Source: JAHFUI01 sp039931615
GTDB taxonomy: Bacteria; Acidobacteriota; Vicinamibacteria; Vicinamibacterales; CAVVIG01
DNA: 64,000 nucleotides
NCBI GenBank assembly: GCA_039931615.1
Contig: JBDTRR010000023.1
Location: 11,851-75,850, forward strand
Reading direction: 5' to 3'
Shown piece by piece: positions 25,706 through 35,498 of the stretch (position 1 is the stretch's first letter; each line of letters begins with the position of its first letter). A program made the position numbers and the translations under genes. The notes beneath the pieces were generated by a model. That model searched no databases and was not told where the DNA came from. It saw nothing but the letters and a program-made list of their open reading frames with translations.

Positions 25706-27560
25706 GGGTCTTCTCCTCGCTGCGTACCCGGATCTTCCTCACCAGCGCCGTGCTGACGGTGCTGTCGATCGGGGCGGCGATCTCGGTCGTCCACGTCCGG
25801 CTGACGCGGCAGGCCGAGACCGCCCTGCAGCGGGAAATCGCCGCCACCGGCACGCTGGTCGATCAGCTGCGGACGACCCGCACCGAGACCTTCACCACGC
25901 TGGCGCGCTTGATCGGCGATATCCCGAAGCTCAAGTCGGCGACCTTCGAGAACGATCCGCAAACGGTGCAGCGGACGCTCGAAGACATCCAGCGCGATCT
26001 GAAGCTCAGTTCGAATCTGCTGCTGGTGACCAACAAGTCGGGCAGCGTCCTGGCGGTGTTCGGCGCCTCGCCGCCCGCCGGCGCGCTCGTCGCCCGGCAG
26101 CCGGCGATTCGCGACGCGCTGGCGGGCCATGAGAGCATGAGCCTGCTGCCACAACCCAACGGCATGCTGCAGCTGGTGACCGTGCCGATTGCCATCGGCC
26201 TGACCCAACCCGAAATACTCGGGACCCTGAGCGTCGGCTTCCTCCTTGACGATGTCGTGGCCGCGCAGTTGAAAGCGATGACCGGCAGCGACGTCGCGTT
26301 CGGCGTCGATGGCCAGGTCCTGACGACGACGCTGCCGCGCGAGCGGCTCGGCGCGCTGACGACCCTGCTGCACCAGCCGGATCGGGTCCACGAGGTGCGG
26401 ATCGGCGCCGAGGACTACGTCGTGCTGGCCCGCCCGCTCGCCAGCGCCGGCGACCCGCCCTGGCCGGTGACCGGGCCGGTGGCGTTGATCCTCCGGTCGC
26501 GCACCGAGCAGCTGGCCGGGCTGCAGGCCATCCATGCCGGCCTGATCGCGACCGCGATCGGCGCGGTGATTGTCGGCACCCTGCTCAGCTTCATGGTCGC
26601 GCGCACCATCACGCGGCCGCTCGCCGCGATCACCGGCGTCATGCGCGAGGTCGCCGCCACCGGCGACCTGACGCGCAAGATCGCGCTGCTGCGCAGCCAC
26701 CGCTGGGACGACGAAGACGCGCGGCTGCTGGCGACGACGTTCAACACCCTGACCGACTCGATCGCGCGCTTCCAGCGCGAGATGTCGCAAAAGGAGCGGC
26801 TGTCGTCGCTCGGCCGGCTGTCCACGGTCATCGCGCACGAAATCAGGAACCCGCTGATGATCATCAAAGCGGCGCTGCACGCGCTGCGCCAGCAGGACGT
26901 CACCGCGGTGACGCTGCGCGAGGCGGTCGCCGACATCGACGACGAGGTGACGCGCCTCAACCGCATCGTCAACGAGGTGCTCGACTTCGCGCGGCCGATT
27001 CGTTTCGAGCTGGCGCCGGTCGACTTGAACGGACTGTGCCGGGAGTCGGCGGCCGCCGCCCAGGCGTCGGGGCCCGGCCCGGCCATCGATCTGGCGCTGC
27101 AGCGGTCGCTGCCGCCGATCACGACCGACGCGGAGCGGCTGCGGATCGCGCTGGTCAACATGCTGGTCAATGCCCGCCATGCCGTGGTGGCGCGCGGCTG
27201 GACCGGCGCGCCGGCCGGGCCCGGCCCGGGCGCCAATCCGCCCCCGCCGCTGATCACCCTGCGCACCGGATCGGACGGCGATCGCATCGCCATCACCATT
27301 GCCGACCGCGGCCTCGGGATCGATCCGGCCGACCTCGGGCGCATCTTCGATCCGTACTTCACCACCCGGCGCGGCGGGACCGGACTCGGGCTGGCGATCG
27401 CGAAGAATATCGTCGAGGGCCTGCGCGGCACGATCGCCGTCACCAGCGAGGCGGGCCGCGGCACCGAGATCCAGATCGACCTGCCGTTCACCCCGGCGCC
27501 CGGCTGGCGGGCGGAATCCGCGCGACTGGCCGCCGCCGGCGCGGCGCAGCGCGCCTCCTG

Positions 27561-27561
<1 letters not shown>
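25702..27561 (+). CDS. Membrane sensor histidine kinase (NtrB-type)
   Basis: The 619-residue kinase has a first membrane helix at 10-32, a periplasmic sensor domain to about 265 with a Cache-like look, a second helix (ATAIGAVIVGTLLSFMVA), and a HAMP region (RTITRPLAAITGVM). HisKA follows with the phospho-acceptor His379 (STVIAHEIRNPL), then an ATPase domain with N-box NMLVNARHAV, DRGLGID and GGTGLGLAIAKN. It is coupled by overlapping start/stop codons to the cupredoxin gene before it and the NtrC-type regulator after it. A periplasmic redox or copper signal is a reasonable guess. Confidence 0.93.
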
Positions 27562-28928
<1,367 letters not shown>

Positions 28929-28942
28929 AGCGCGGTCGTGCG

Positions 28943-28978
28943 GTTACGCCGGCGGTAACTGATTTCGCGTCCCGTAAC
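28943..28978 (+). promoter_or_regulatory. Candidate enhancer half-sites for the NtrC-type regulator
   Basis: Three copies of a GTAAC word occur within 36 bp: GTTAC at 28943-28947 (reverse orientation), GTAAC at 28955-28959 and GTAAC at 28974-28978. The first two form an inverted pair around GCCGGCG. They lie about 65-100 bp upstream of the -12 element of the sigma-54 promoter, the normal distance for upstream activator sites. Confidence 0.45.
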
Positions 28979-29027
28979 GTCCGCTTGCACGGAATCAGCG
29001 CTTCTCCGAAGTTCTGCGCCACAACGG

Positions 29028-29044
29028 CGGGCATCCAGCTTGCT
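29028..29044 (+). promoter_or_regulatory. Sigma-54 (-24/-12) promoter
   Basis: CGGGCATCCAGCTTGCT matches the YTGGCAC-N5-TTGCW consensus at GG (-24), GCA and TTGCT (-12), with exactly 10 bp between the GG and GC pairs. Transcription would start near 29055, ahead of the AAGGAG ribosome site at 29068-29073 and the ATG at 29079. The regulator gene directly upstream makes this assignment strong. Confidence 0.7.
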
Positions 29045-29078
29045 ATCCATGCCAGACTCTTTCGCTGCAAGGAGACCG

Positions 29079-29531
29079 ATGGGTAGACGAATCTTGTTCA
29101 TCACCATGCTGCTGGCCGGAGCCGCCGGCGTCACGGCCTGCGACGAGCAGCTGGCGCCAATCGCCGGACCAACACCGAATCTCGAGCCGACGTTCGCCAG
29201 TATCCAGAGAGAAATCTTCGAGACCACCGACAGCGCCGGGCGGGTCGCCTGCACCGGCTGTCATACCAGCGTCGGCCGCATTCCGGCGGGCGGCCTGACT
29301 CTCACCCACGACGCCGCCTACGACAATCTGGTCGGCGTGCCGAGCCGGCTCAAGACCGGGGCGACTCGCGTCATTGCCGGCGACCCGGAGAACAGCTACA
29401 TCATCCAGAAGCTGGAAGGACGGTCCGACATTGTCGGTCTGCGCATGCCGTTCAGCGGGCAGCCCTTCCTCGGGGCCGGACAGATCCTGATCCTGAAGCG
29501 ATGGATCGAGCTCGGCGCGCCCCGCAACTGA
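29079..29531 (+). CDS. Haem-binding lipoprotein (single CxxCH)
   Basis: A 150-residue protein with lipobox GVTAC (Cys21) and one haem c motif, VACTGCH (Cys58, Cys61, His62). LRMPFSGQPFLGAGQILILKRWIELGAP near the end resembles the planctomycete-type cytochrome C-terminal domain, where a Met is the sixth ligand. It is probably a membrane-anchored electron carrier in the periplasm. It is preceded by AAGGAG and the sigma-54 promoter, and followed 29 bp later by the DUF5777 gene. Confidence 0.8.
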   Translation: MGRRILFITMLLAGAAGVTACDEQLAPIAGPTPNLEPTFASIQREIFETTDSAGRVACTGCHTSVGRIPAGGLTLTHDAAYDNLVGVPSRLKTGATRVIAGDPENSYIIQKLEGRSDIVGLRMPFSGQPFLGAGQILILKRWIELGAPRN

Positions 29532-29560
29532 TCATCACCTTTCTCCGATTGGAGTCATCC

Positions 29561-30382
29561 GTGCGACATCTACTGGCGGTCCGAACGATGCCGTTGGTCG
29601 TCGTGGCGCTGCTGGCGGCCGCGCCGGCCGCCAAGGCCCAGAACAACGACCCGGCAGCCCTCAACCTGGCGGAGCCCGACTTCACCCTGGTCGCTCTGCC
29701 CACCGCCCTGCGGCTGCCAACGTTCGGCAGCGCGTTCCGCGTCACCCACCGGTTCACGCGCCCGCTGAACGCCGGGGATTTCGGCGACCTCGCCTCCGAT
29801 CTCTTCGGCATCGACTCCGGCGCGCGCATCGGCCTCGAGTACCGGTTCGGCATCGTTCCGAACGGACAGATCGGCATTCACCGCACCAGCGATCGGACGA
29901 TCGAGCTGTTCGCGGAGTACGGGCTGATCCGGCAGGGGACGGCCTCGCCGATCGACGTCATGGTGCTCGGCACCATCGACGGCACCAACAACTTCAAGGA
30001 CAGCTACTCCCCGGGGATTGGCGCGATTGTGTCGCGGCGGTTCGGGGACGTCGCGGCGGTCTACGTCGAGCCGATCTGGGTGAACAACACCAACCAGCTG
30101 CCCAAGGCGCTCGCCGATGACAACGACACGTTCATGGTCGGCATCGGCGCCCGGGTCAGGATACGCCCGAGTGTCTACGTGGTTGGAGAGATCGTGCCGA
30201 GGTCGGGGTACCAGCCGGGTGTCAACCACGGCAGCTTGGCCATCGAAAAGCGAGCCGGCGGACACACCTTCCAGCTCAACTTCTCAAACGCCATCGGCAC
30301 GACGATGGGTCAGGTGGCCCGCGGTGGTCCCGAGGGCGACCAGTGGTTCATGGGATTCGCCATTTCCCGCAAGTTCTACTAG
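29561..30382 (+). CDS. DUF5777-like outer-membrane beta-barrel protein
   Basis: The 273-residue protein has a signal peptide ending around AKAQ and a barrel-like series of strands. The stretches LPTFGSAFRVTHRFTRPLN, DLASDLFGIDSGARIGLEYRFG and SFAIEKRAGGHTF-like LAIEKRAGGHTFQLNFSNA are typical of DUF5777, and it ends in SRKFY. The function of the family is unknown, but members are often found next to c-type cytochromes. The start is taken as GTG 29561 after GGAG. It is probably cotranscribed with the haem lipoprotein. Confidence 0.75.
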   Translation: MRHLLAVRTMPLVVVALLAAAPAAKAQNNDPAALNLAEPDFTLVALPTALRLPTFGSAFRVTHRFTRPLNAGDFGDLASDLFGIDSGARIGLEYRFGIVPNGQIGIHRTSDRTIELFAEYGLIRQGTASPIDVMVLGTIDGTNNFKDSYSPGIGAIVSRRFGDVAAVYVEPIWVNNTNQLPKALADDNDTFMVGIGARVRIRPSVYVVGEIVPRSGYQPGVNHGSLAIEKRAGGHTFQLNFSNAIGTTMGQVARGGPEGDQWFMGFAISRKFY

Positions 30383-30414
30383 TCGGACTCGGATCAATCC
30401 GGCTGAAGCCGGTA
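30381..30414. repeat. Dispersed palindrome copy
   Basis: The sequence reads AGTCGGACT-CGGATCAATCCGGCTGAAGCC in register with the element at 56971-57003, with one base missing. ATCCGGCT-GA-AGCCGG forms the hairpin. It directly follows the DUF5777 stop codon. Confidence 0.75.
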
Positions 30415-30458
30415 ACACGCATGAGGGACGGACAATGAAAAGGCTGTAGGATCGTCGG

Positions 30459-30830
30459 ATGGTGCGGCTCATCGCGACGACGGCCATCGCCTGCCTCGCG
30501 GCAGCCTGCGGCAGCAACGACAGCGGGATGGCGCCGTCACCTCCGGCGGGTTCGACGATCACCATCACATCGAGCGGGGTCAGCCCGAAGACGCTGGTCG
30601 TCAGCCCGGGGACGCAGGTCACCTTCGTGAACAACGACTCGCGCAACCACGAGATGACATCCGATCCGCATCCCGAGCACACCGACTGCCCCGCGATCAA
30701 TACCGTCGATCTGGTGGTGCCGGGCATGAGCAAGCAGACCGGCAATCTGAATACCGTCAGGACGTGCGGTTTTCACGATCACCAGAACCCCGAGAATGCC
30801 TTGCTGCGGGGGACGATCACGACCCAGTGA
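30459..30830 (+). CDS. Cupredoxin-like lipoprotein
   Basis: The 123-residue protein has lipobox AAAC (Cys17) followed by a plastocyanin-like beta-sandwich (TITITSSGVSPKTLVVSPGTQVTFVNND). Likely copper ligands are His64 (NHEMTSD), Cys103 and His106/His108 (RTCGFHDHQN). An extra His/Cys cluster (HPEHTDC) lies at 71-77. No clear axial Met is seen. It is a membrane-anchored copper or electron-transfer protein. It may be the last gene of the sigma-54 operon, although a repeat element separates it from DUF5777. Confidence 0.8.
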   Translation: MVRLIATTAIACLAAACGSNDSGMAPSPPAGSTITITSSGVSPKTLVVSPGTQVTFVNNDSRNHEMTSDPHPEHTDCPAINTVDLVVPGMSKQTGNLNTVRTCGFHDHQNPENALLRGTITTQ

Positions 30831-30847
30831 ATCGGCAATTGATGGAT

Positions 30848-30892
30848 CGGGTGATCGGCGATGTCGCCAATCACCCGATCGCCGATCACCCG
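30848..30892. terminator. Large hairpin between convergent genes
   Basis: CGGGTGATCGGCGAT (30848-30862) and ATCGCCGATCACCCG (30878-30892) are exact 15-bp inverted repeats around a 15-nt loop. They are placed between the ends of the cupredoxin gene and the cytochrome c gene. There is no T-tract, so it would act as a barrier or Rho-assisted end for both. The GGGTGATCGGCGAT word recurs at 60846. Confidence 0.55.
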
Positions 30893-30908
30893 TTCGCCAG
30901 ATCGCCGA

Positions 30909-31325
30909 TTATTTGATCTCGTAGGTCATATCCGGCAGCTGCTCCCGGTGGGTCATGTGACAACCGCGGCAGGTGCCGCCGATCGTGCCGCGCGCGGCAT
31001 TGATCCCCTCGTCGTTCTTCGCCTTGGCCGCCGCTTCGAGCTCTTCCGCCCCCTTCAGGCCGGTCTTCGACAGCGCGATCGCATCGTCGGCCTTCTTTCC
31101 GGTCCAGAACGATTCGGCCACCGTGAACGCCGCCTTGAAGGTTGCCGCATTGGCCTCGATCGCCGGGTAGTCCTTGGCGGTGATGTTGCCGCGCAGGGCG
31201 CCGTTGGCGGTGCCAAGGTTTTTCATCGCCGTCTGGTACTCCGGCGACGGTTTCTCATTCGCCATCACCGTGAACCCGACGACCACTGCCGCGCACACCG
31301 CCATTGCCCTCAGTTTTCCGCGCAT
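30909..31325 (-). CDS. Class II (c'-like) cytochrome c
   Basis: A 138-residue exported protein with an N-terminal signal (AVCAAVVVGFTVMA) and a helical body. One C-terminal haem motif, TCRGCHMTHRE (Cys119, Cys122, His123), is close to the end, as in four-helix-bundle cytochromes c'. It is probably a soluble periplasmic electron or gas-binding carrier. It is preceded by AGGAGGAG upstream of ATG 31325. It converges on the cupredoxin gene and lies 101 bp downstream of the YVTN gene. Confidence 0.85.
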   Translation of the reverse strand: MRGKLRAMAVCAAVVVGFTVMANEKPSPEYQTAMKNLGTANGALRGNITAKDYPAIEANAATFKAAFTVAESFWTGKKADDAIALSKTGLKGAEELEAAAKAKNDEGINAARGTIGGTCRGCHMTHREQLPDMTYEIK

Positions 31326-31426
31326 ACACTCCTCCTGGAATTGCGACTCACGCGTGTCAGGCGCCTCAGTTGCACGGGAAGTGTAAACGATTTCGACCGC
31401 GCGCCACGCTAATCGTGGCCGGTCGC

Positions 31427-32539
31427 CTACTGTCCGGCCGCCGGGTGCTTCACCACCGCAATCCCCCACGGACCGCGTCCCACCGGGATCTTTTTTGTCA
31501 CCTGTTTCGTGGCGACGTCGATCACTGACACGTCGTTGGACGGGCCATTGGCGGTATACAGCGTCGTCCCGTCCGCCGAGATGGCGATGCCCCATGGACG
31601 CGGACCGGCCTCGACCGACCCGACAACTTTATTGGTCGCGGTGTCGACGAACAGTACCATCTGGCTGCGCCCGGTCGACACATAGACATGTTTGCCGTCG
31701 GGCGCCGCCACGGTCCCCATGGCGCGCATGCCCTTGCCGAGATCAATCGTCTTCAGGACCGTCAGCCGCTTCACGTCGATGACGGTGAGCGACGCGCCGG
31801 TCTCCGACGGCACGTAGGCACGCGATCCGTCCGGCAGGAACGCCACCGATCGCGGTCTCGGCCCGACCTTCACGGACTTGACCACCTTGTGCGCCTCCAG
31901 ATCGATCACGAACACGGCGCCGGCGTCTTCCGACGTCACCCAGATGCGGCGACCCGACGGTTCGACCGAAACGCCCTCGGGCTCTTCGCCGACGGTGAAG
32001 CTTTCGGTAATCTGGCCGCTCGCGACATCGACGACGCTGGCTTTCGCGGTGTCCTCGTTGGACACGAACACACGCGTGCCGTCGCGGCTGACCGCGACCA
32101 GCTCGGGGTCGGGTCCGCTCTCCAGAACCTTGAGCAGCTTGCCCTGCTGCAGATCGACGACGCCGATGCCGTCGGCCGTTCGATCGGGAGGCGGCAGCGT
32201 CTTCTCATCGACGCCGGGTCCCGCGTTGGGCGACCCGCTGAGGGCGACATAGGCGCGCGTGCCGTCCTGGCTGGCGGAAATACCGCGCGGCCGCTTGCCA
32301 AGCGGAACCGTCGCCACGACGGCGAGCGTCTCGGCGTCGATGACGGTCAGATCGCCGGATGTCTCGTTCGTCACGTAGAGCCCGACCGCCGGTATCTTCG
32401 GGGCTGCGGGCGCGGCCGGCGCCGCCGTCGACGCCGCTGGTGGCGGAGCCTCGGTTCCTCCGCAGCCGCCTGCCGTCGCGACAACCAGGGCCAGCAGCGG
32501 GAACACGATGCGATGTGATAGAGAAGTGATCATGGGCAT
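31427..32539 (-). CDS. YVTN-family beta-propeller lipoprotein
   Basis: This 370-residue protein has a lipoprotein signal (LALVVATAGGC) and an Ala/Pro linker. Seven propeller repeats follow with the recurring pattern VYVTNETSGDLTVIDAETL / VPLGKRPRGISASQDGTRAYV and VSVIDVATKQVTKKIPVGRGPWGIAVV. Such propellers are often found with c-type cytochromes or copper enzymes and are thought to bind ligands or redox partners. ATG 32539, eight bases after AAGAGG, is taken as start. It is cotranscribed in direction with the cytochrome c gene. Confidence 0.88.
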   Translation of the reverse strand: MPMITSLSHRIVFPLLALVVATAGGCGGTEAPPPAASTAAPAAPAAPKIPAVGLYVTNETSGDLTVIDAETLAVVATVPLGKRPRGISASQDGTRAYVALSGSPNAGPGVDEKTLPPPDRTADGIGVVDLQQGKLLKVLESGPDPELVAVSRDGTRVFVSNEDTAKASVVDVASGQITESFTVGEEPEGVSVEPSGRRIWVTSEDAGAVFVIDLEAHKVVKSVKVGPRPRSVAFLPDGSRAYVPSETGASLTVIDVKRLTVLKTIDLGKGMRAMGTVAAPDGKHVYVSTGRSQMVLFVDTATNKVVGSVEAGPRPWGIAISADGTTLYTANGPSNDVSVIDVATKQVTKKIPVGRGPWGIAVVKHPAAGQ

Positions 32540-32627
32540 AGGCACGCCTCTTCGTGAAGTGACCGCGTTGATCGTCGATGATGCCCTGAATTCTACGCGG
32601 CTAACCACGCTCGTGCGACCAGCCTGG

Positions 32628-32664
32628 CGTACTTGGGGTCCGGCTGAAGCCGGACGCCACGTGC
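32628..32664. repeat. Dispersed palindrome copy
   Basis: GTCCGGCT-GA-AGCCGGAC (32638-32655) is flanked by CGTACTTGG on the left and CCACGTGC on the right, eroded forms of the CGTACGTGG/CCACGTACG arms seen at 56951-57015. It sits just beyond the TonB-receptor stop codon. Confidence 0.8.
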
Positions 32665-32669
32665 TAGGG

Positions 32670-35498
32670 CTAGAACCGGAGCCGGACCCCGAACTGAAGA
32701 CTTCGCGGGTCGCCGACCGCCGTGATCTGGTTGAAGGTCGGCGCCGGACTCGACGGATAGGCCCCGGTTCCGAAATTCGCGTTCCGCGTCAGATTGTTGA
32801 CGCGATTGGTCAGGTTGAACGCCTCGAGCTGCCCCTCGACCCGGACTCCTCTGCCGACCCGCACCCCGCGGCTCACTCGCAGGCTCAGGCCGAAGAAGTC
32901 ACTGCCGATGCCGGCGTTGCGCGGGATGAACGCGCCGTCGACGATCGGCCGGCCAGCCGTGCCGTGTACGGTGGTCACCCCAGAGGTGATGTTGAACGGC
33001 AGAGCCGAATAGGACTGCAGCATCGTACTCACCTGGAAGCCATGACTGATGCCCTCCCAGACCGTCTGCGCCGGCGCCATCGACGAGTTGACGGACCCGG
33101 AGAGGACCAGCCGGTGTCGCTGATCGTCGTCCGATCGGCCCCAGTCCTTCGACAGATCGAACGGGTCGATCGGCGAGCTGAAGAAACTCTCCCCGACGTT
33201 GTTCATCGATGTCGAGTAGGCGTAGCTGACCCGGTAGTTCCCCCAGCCCGCCGGCCGTTGCACGAACGAGACATGCAGGCCGTGATAGTCGGAGTCGGCG
33301 GCCGAGGAATACTGGTTGTTGTTGGCATACGCCGCAGTCGGGCGGCAGCCGTTGTTGGTGCCGCTGGCGACACAGGCCGGCACGTTCTGATTGATCTGCA
33401 TGATGAGATGCCGGCCGCGCGTGTATTGATAGCCGACGCTGAAGGTGCTGCCGCGCCCGAGCTGCTGCTCGATCTCGACGCTGGCCTGCCGCGACAGCGC
33501 GTTCTGGAGGTTCGGATCCATCGTCGTCAGATTGAGCAGCGTGACCGACGGGACCGGACCGCTGAGGATGTTCGGGAACGTCGGCGCGCCGCCCTGGTTG
33601 GGCGACAGGCTGAGGCTGACCTGGCGCAGCAGCCCGAGGTCGGTGGTATTCCCCGCCGCCAGCAGCGCGTTCGCCACCGCGCGCAGCGGCACCCGGTCGT
33701 AGTAGAGCCCGGCGCTGGCGCGCACCACCATCCGCCTGGCGTCGAACGGCGTCCACGCCAGACCGACCCGCGGCGAGATGTTGTCGGCGTCGGTGTGGAC
33801 CGCCTCCAGGAACTGCAGGTCGTAGCGCAGACCCGCATTCAACGTCGCACGGGGACTGATCTTCCATTCGTCCTGGGCGTAGACACCGAGGTTCGGGTTC
33901 GTCTGGGCGACGACGGTGGTGCCGAAGGTCTGGGTGAAGCCCGAGTTGTTGTAGACGCCGGCCAGGAAATTCGCCAGCGATGAGAAGGTGTAGGCGCCGC
34001 GGATCGATCGCGGATAGACGATCGTGTCGCGGTTGTAGAGAAAATCGACGCCCACCCGCAGCGCGTGCGCACCTGCCTGATGGGACAGGTTGTTGACGAC
34101 CTGGTAGATCCAGTTCTGCCGCCCCTGCGGACTGCCCGACAGCGTCCCGAACGACGCCACCCCCGCGATGTTGACCGCCGGCCCGACGCTGTCGGAGGGC
34201 AGCGCTTTCAGATCGCCGTACGAGAGCTGCGCCCGGGTCTCGTTGACGGTCCGCGGCGAGAACGTGGCGGTGTTGCTGAAGGCCAGCGACTGATCGCTGT
34301 TGTTCAACCCGGCCGACGCGGATGGCGTATTCAAGCCGCCGGCGCCGCGGGAGTTGCTGGAATCGACGCGGTAGAGGCTGTAGCGAACCGTGAACTGATC
34401 GCGGCCGTTGATTTGATGGTCGGCCTTGGCCAGGAAATTTGTCGTGTGCAACGAGTTGGGATATTCGCCGGTCGTCAGCAGCGAACCAGGATAGCCGACG
34501 GCAGCCAGCCTGGCGTTGATGGTCGAGACGGTCGCCGGGGAAACGGTCACCAACCCGGTTTGATTCAGCCGGCGCTGCTCGAAGTTCGAGAAGAAAAACG
34601 TCCGGTCGCGCACGATCGGGCCGCCCAGGCTCGATCCGTACTGCGACTGGTGCATCGGCAGCGTCGTGCCCGACAGCGCGTTGGGCGCGTTGAAGCGGTC
34701 ATCGCGCGCGTAGTCGTAGAGGTCGCCCCGCATCGTGTTCGTACCGCTCTTGGTCACGACGTTGATGTAGCCGCCCAGGGCGCGCCCCAGCTCGGCCTGA
34801 CCGCCCGAGGTCACCACCTGAAACTGGTCGACGGCGTCGACGCTGTAGGGAATGCCGCTCAGCCCTGCCGCGTCGTCGTTGGCCGACAAGCCATCGACGA
34901 TGAAGTTGTTGGAGAAGTTGCGCTGGCTCCCGATCGAGACGCCCTGGCCCGGCACCGCCGACGTCTCGGCAAAGAGCTGCGTGCTGCCGATATTGGTCGG
35001 CGAGACGCCGGGCACGAGCAGCGCGAGGTCGAGGAAGTTGCGGCCGTTCATCGGCAGGTTTCGCACCTCGGCCTGCGAGATGGTGCCGGCAATCTGGCTG
35101 CGGGCCGATTCGAGGACGACCGGCTCGGCGGTGACACGGACGTTGACCTCCACCGCGCCGACCGTCAGGGCGACCCGGAGTTCGAACGCCGCACCAACAG
35201 TGAGCGTCACCTGGCGCAGGGCGTCGGCAAAGCCGGCCTTCCGCACGCTGATCTCGTAGGGCCCGACCCGCAGGTAGGTGAACCGGAAGCGCCCTTCCCC
35301 ATCGGTGTCGGCGGCAGCGGTCAGGTTCGTCTCGGTGTGGCGTGCCGACACCTGCGCGCCGGTCACCACGGCGCCCGAGGCATCGGTCACGCGTCCGCTG
35401 ACGCTGGCGTAGTTCACCGTCTCCTGCGCGGCGGCGGGATCGGCCCACATCAATATCGACGCCACGAGCAGAACAGCGCTACGGAACACGGGTGACAC
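32670..35498 (-). CDS. TonB-dependent outer-membrane protein with carboxypeptidase-regulatory-like domain
   Basis: The 942-residue protein has a signal peptide and a beta-sandwich domain (SGRVTDASGAVVTGAQVSAR, YEISVRKAGFADALRQVTL). A plug region with LPMNGRNFLDLALLVPGV and NNFIVDGLSANDDAAG follows, then a large 22-strand barrel to GVRLRF. This is the OmpA-related/TonB receptor type expanded in Acidobacteria, used to take up large substrates. The ligand is unknown. The GTG start overlaps the end of the BNR-type gene by 20 bp, so both are in one operon; that gene's metal-like motifs hint at a copper ligand. Confidence 0.9.
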   Translation of the reverse strand: MSPVFRSAVLLVASILMWADPAAAQETVNYASVSGRVTDASGAVVTGAQVSARHTETNLTAAADTDGEGRFRFTYLRVGPYEISVRKAGFADALRQVTLTVGAAFELRVALTVGAVEVNVRVTAEPVVLESARSQIAGTISQAEVRNLPMNGRNFLDLALLVPGVSPTNIGSTQLFAETSAVPGQGVSIGSQRNFSNNFIVDGLSANDDAAGLSGIPYSVDAVDQFQVVTSGGQAELGRALGGYINVVTKSGTNTMRGDLYDYARDDRFNAPNALSGTTLPMHQSQYGSSLGGPIVRDRTFFFSNFEQRRLNQTGLVTVSPATVSTINARLAAVGYPGSLLTTGEYPNSLHTTNFLAKADHQINGRDQFTVRYSLYRVDSSNSRGAGGLNTPSASAGLNNSDQSLAFSNTATFSPRTVNETRAQLSYGDLKALPSDSVGPAVNIAGVASFGTLSGSPQGRQNWIYQVVNNLSHQAGAHALRVGVDFLYNRDTIVYPRSIRGAYTFSSLANFLAGVYNNSGFTQTFGTTVVAQTNPNLGVYAQDEWKISPRATLNAGLRYDLQFLEAVHTDADNISPRVGLAWTPFDARRMVVRASAGLYYDRVPLRAVANALLAAGNTTDLGLLRQVSLSLSPNQGGAPTFPNILSGPVPSVTLLNLTTMDPNLQNALSRQASVEIEQQLGRGSTFSVGYQYTRGRHLIMQINQNVPACVASGTNNGCRPTAAYANNNQYSSAADSDYHGLHVSFVQRPAGWGNYRVSYAYSTSMNNVGESFFSSPIDPFDLSKDWGRSDDDQRHRLVLSGSVNSSMAPAQTVWEGISHGFQVSTMLQSYSALPFNITSGVTTVHGTAGRPIVDGAFIPRNAGIGSDFFGLSLRVSRGVRVGRGVRVEGQLEAFNLTNRVNNLTRNANFGTGAYPSSPAPTFNQITAVGDPRSLQFGVRLRF

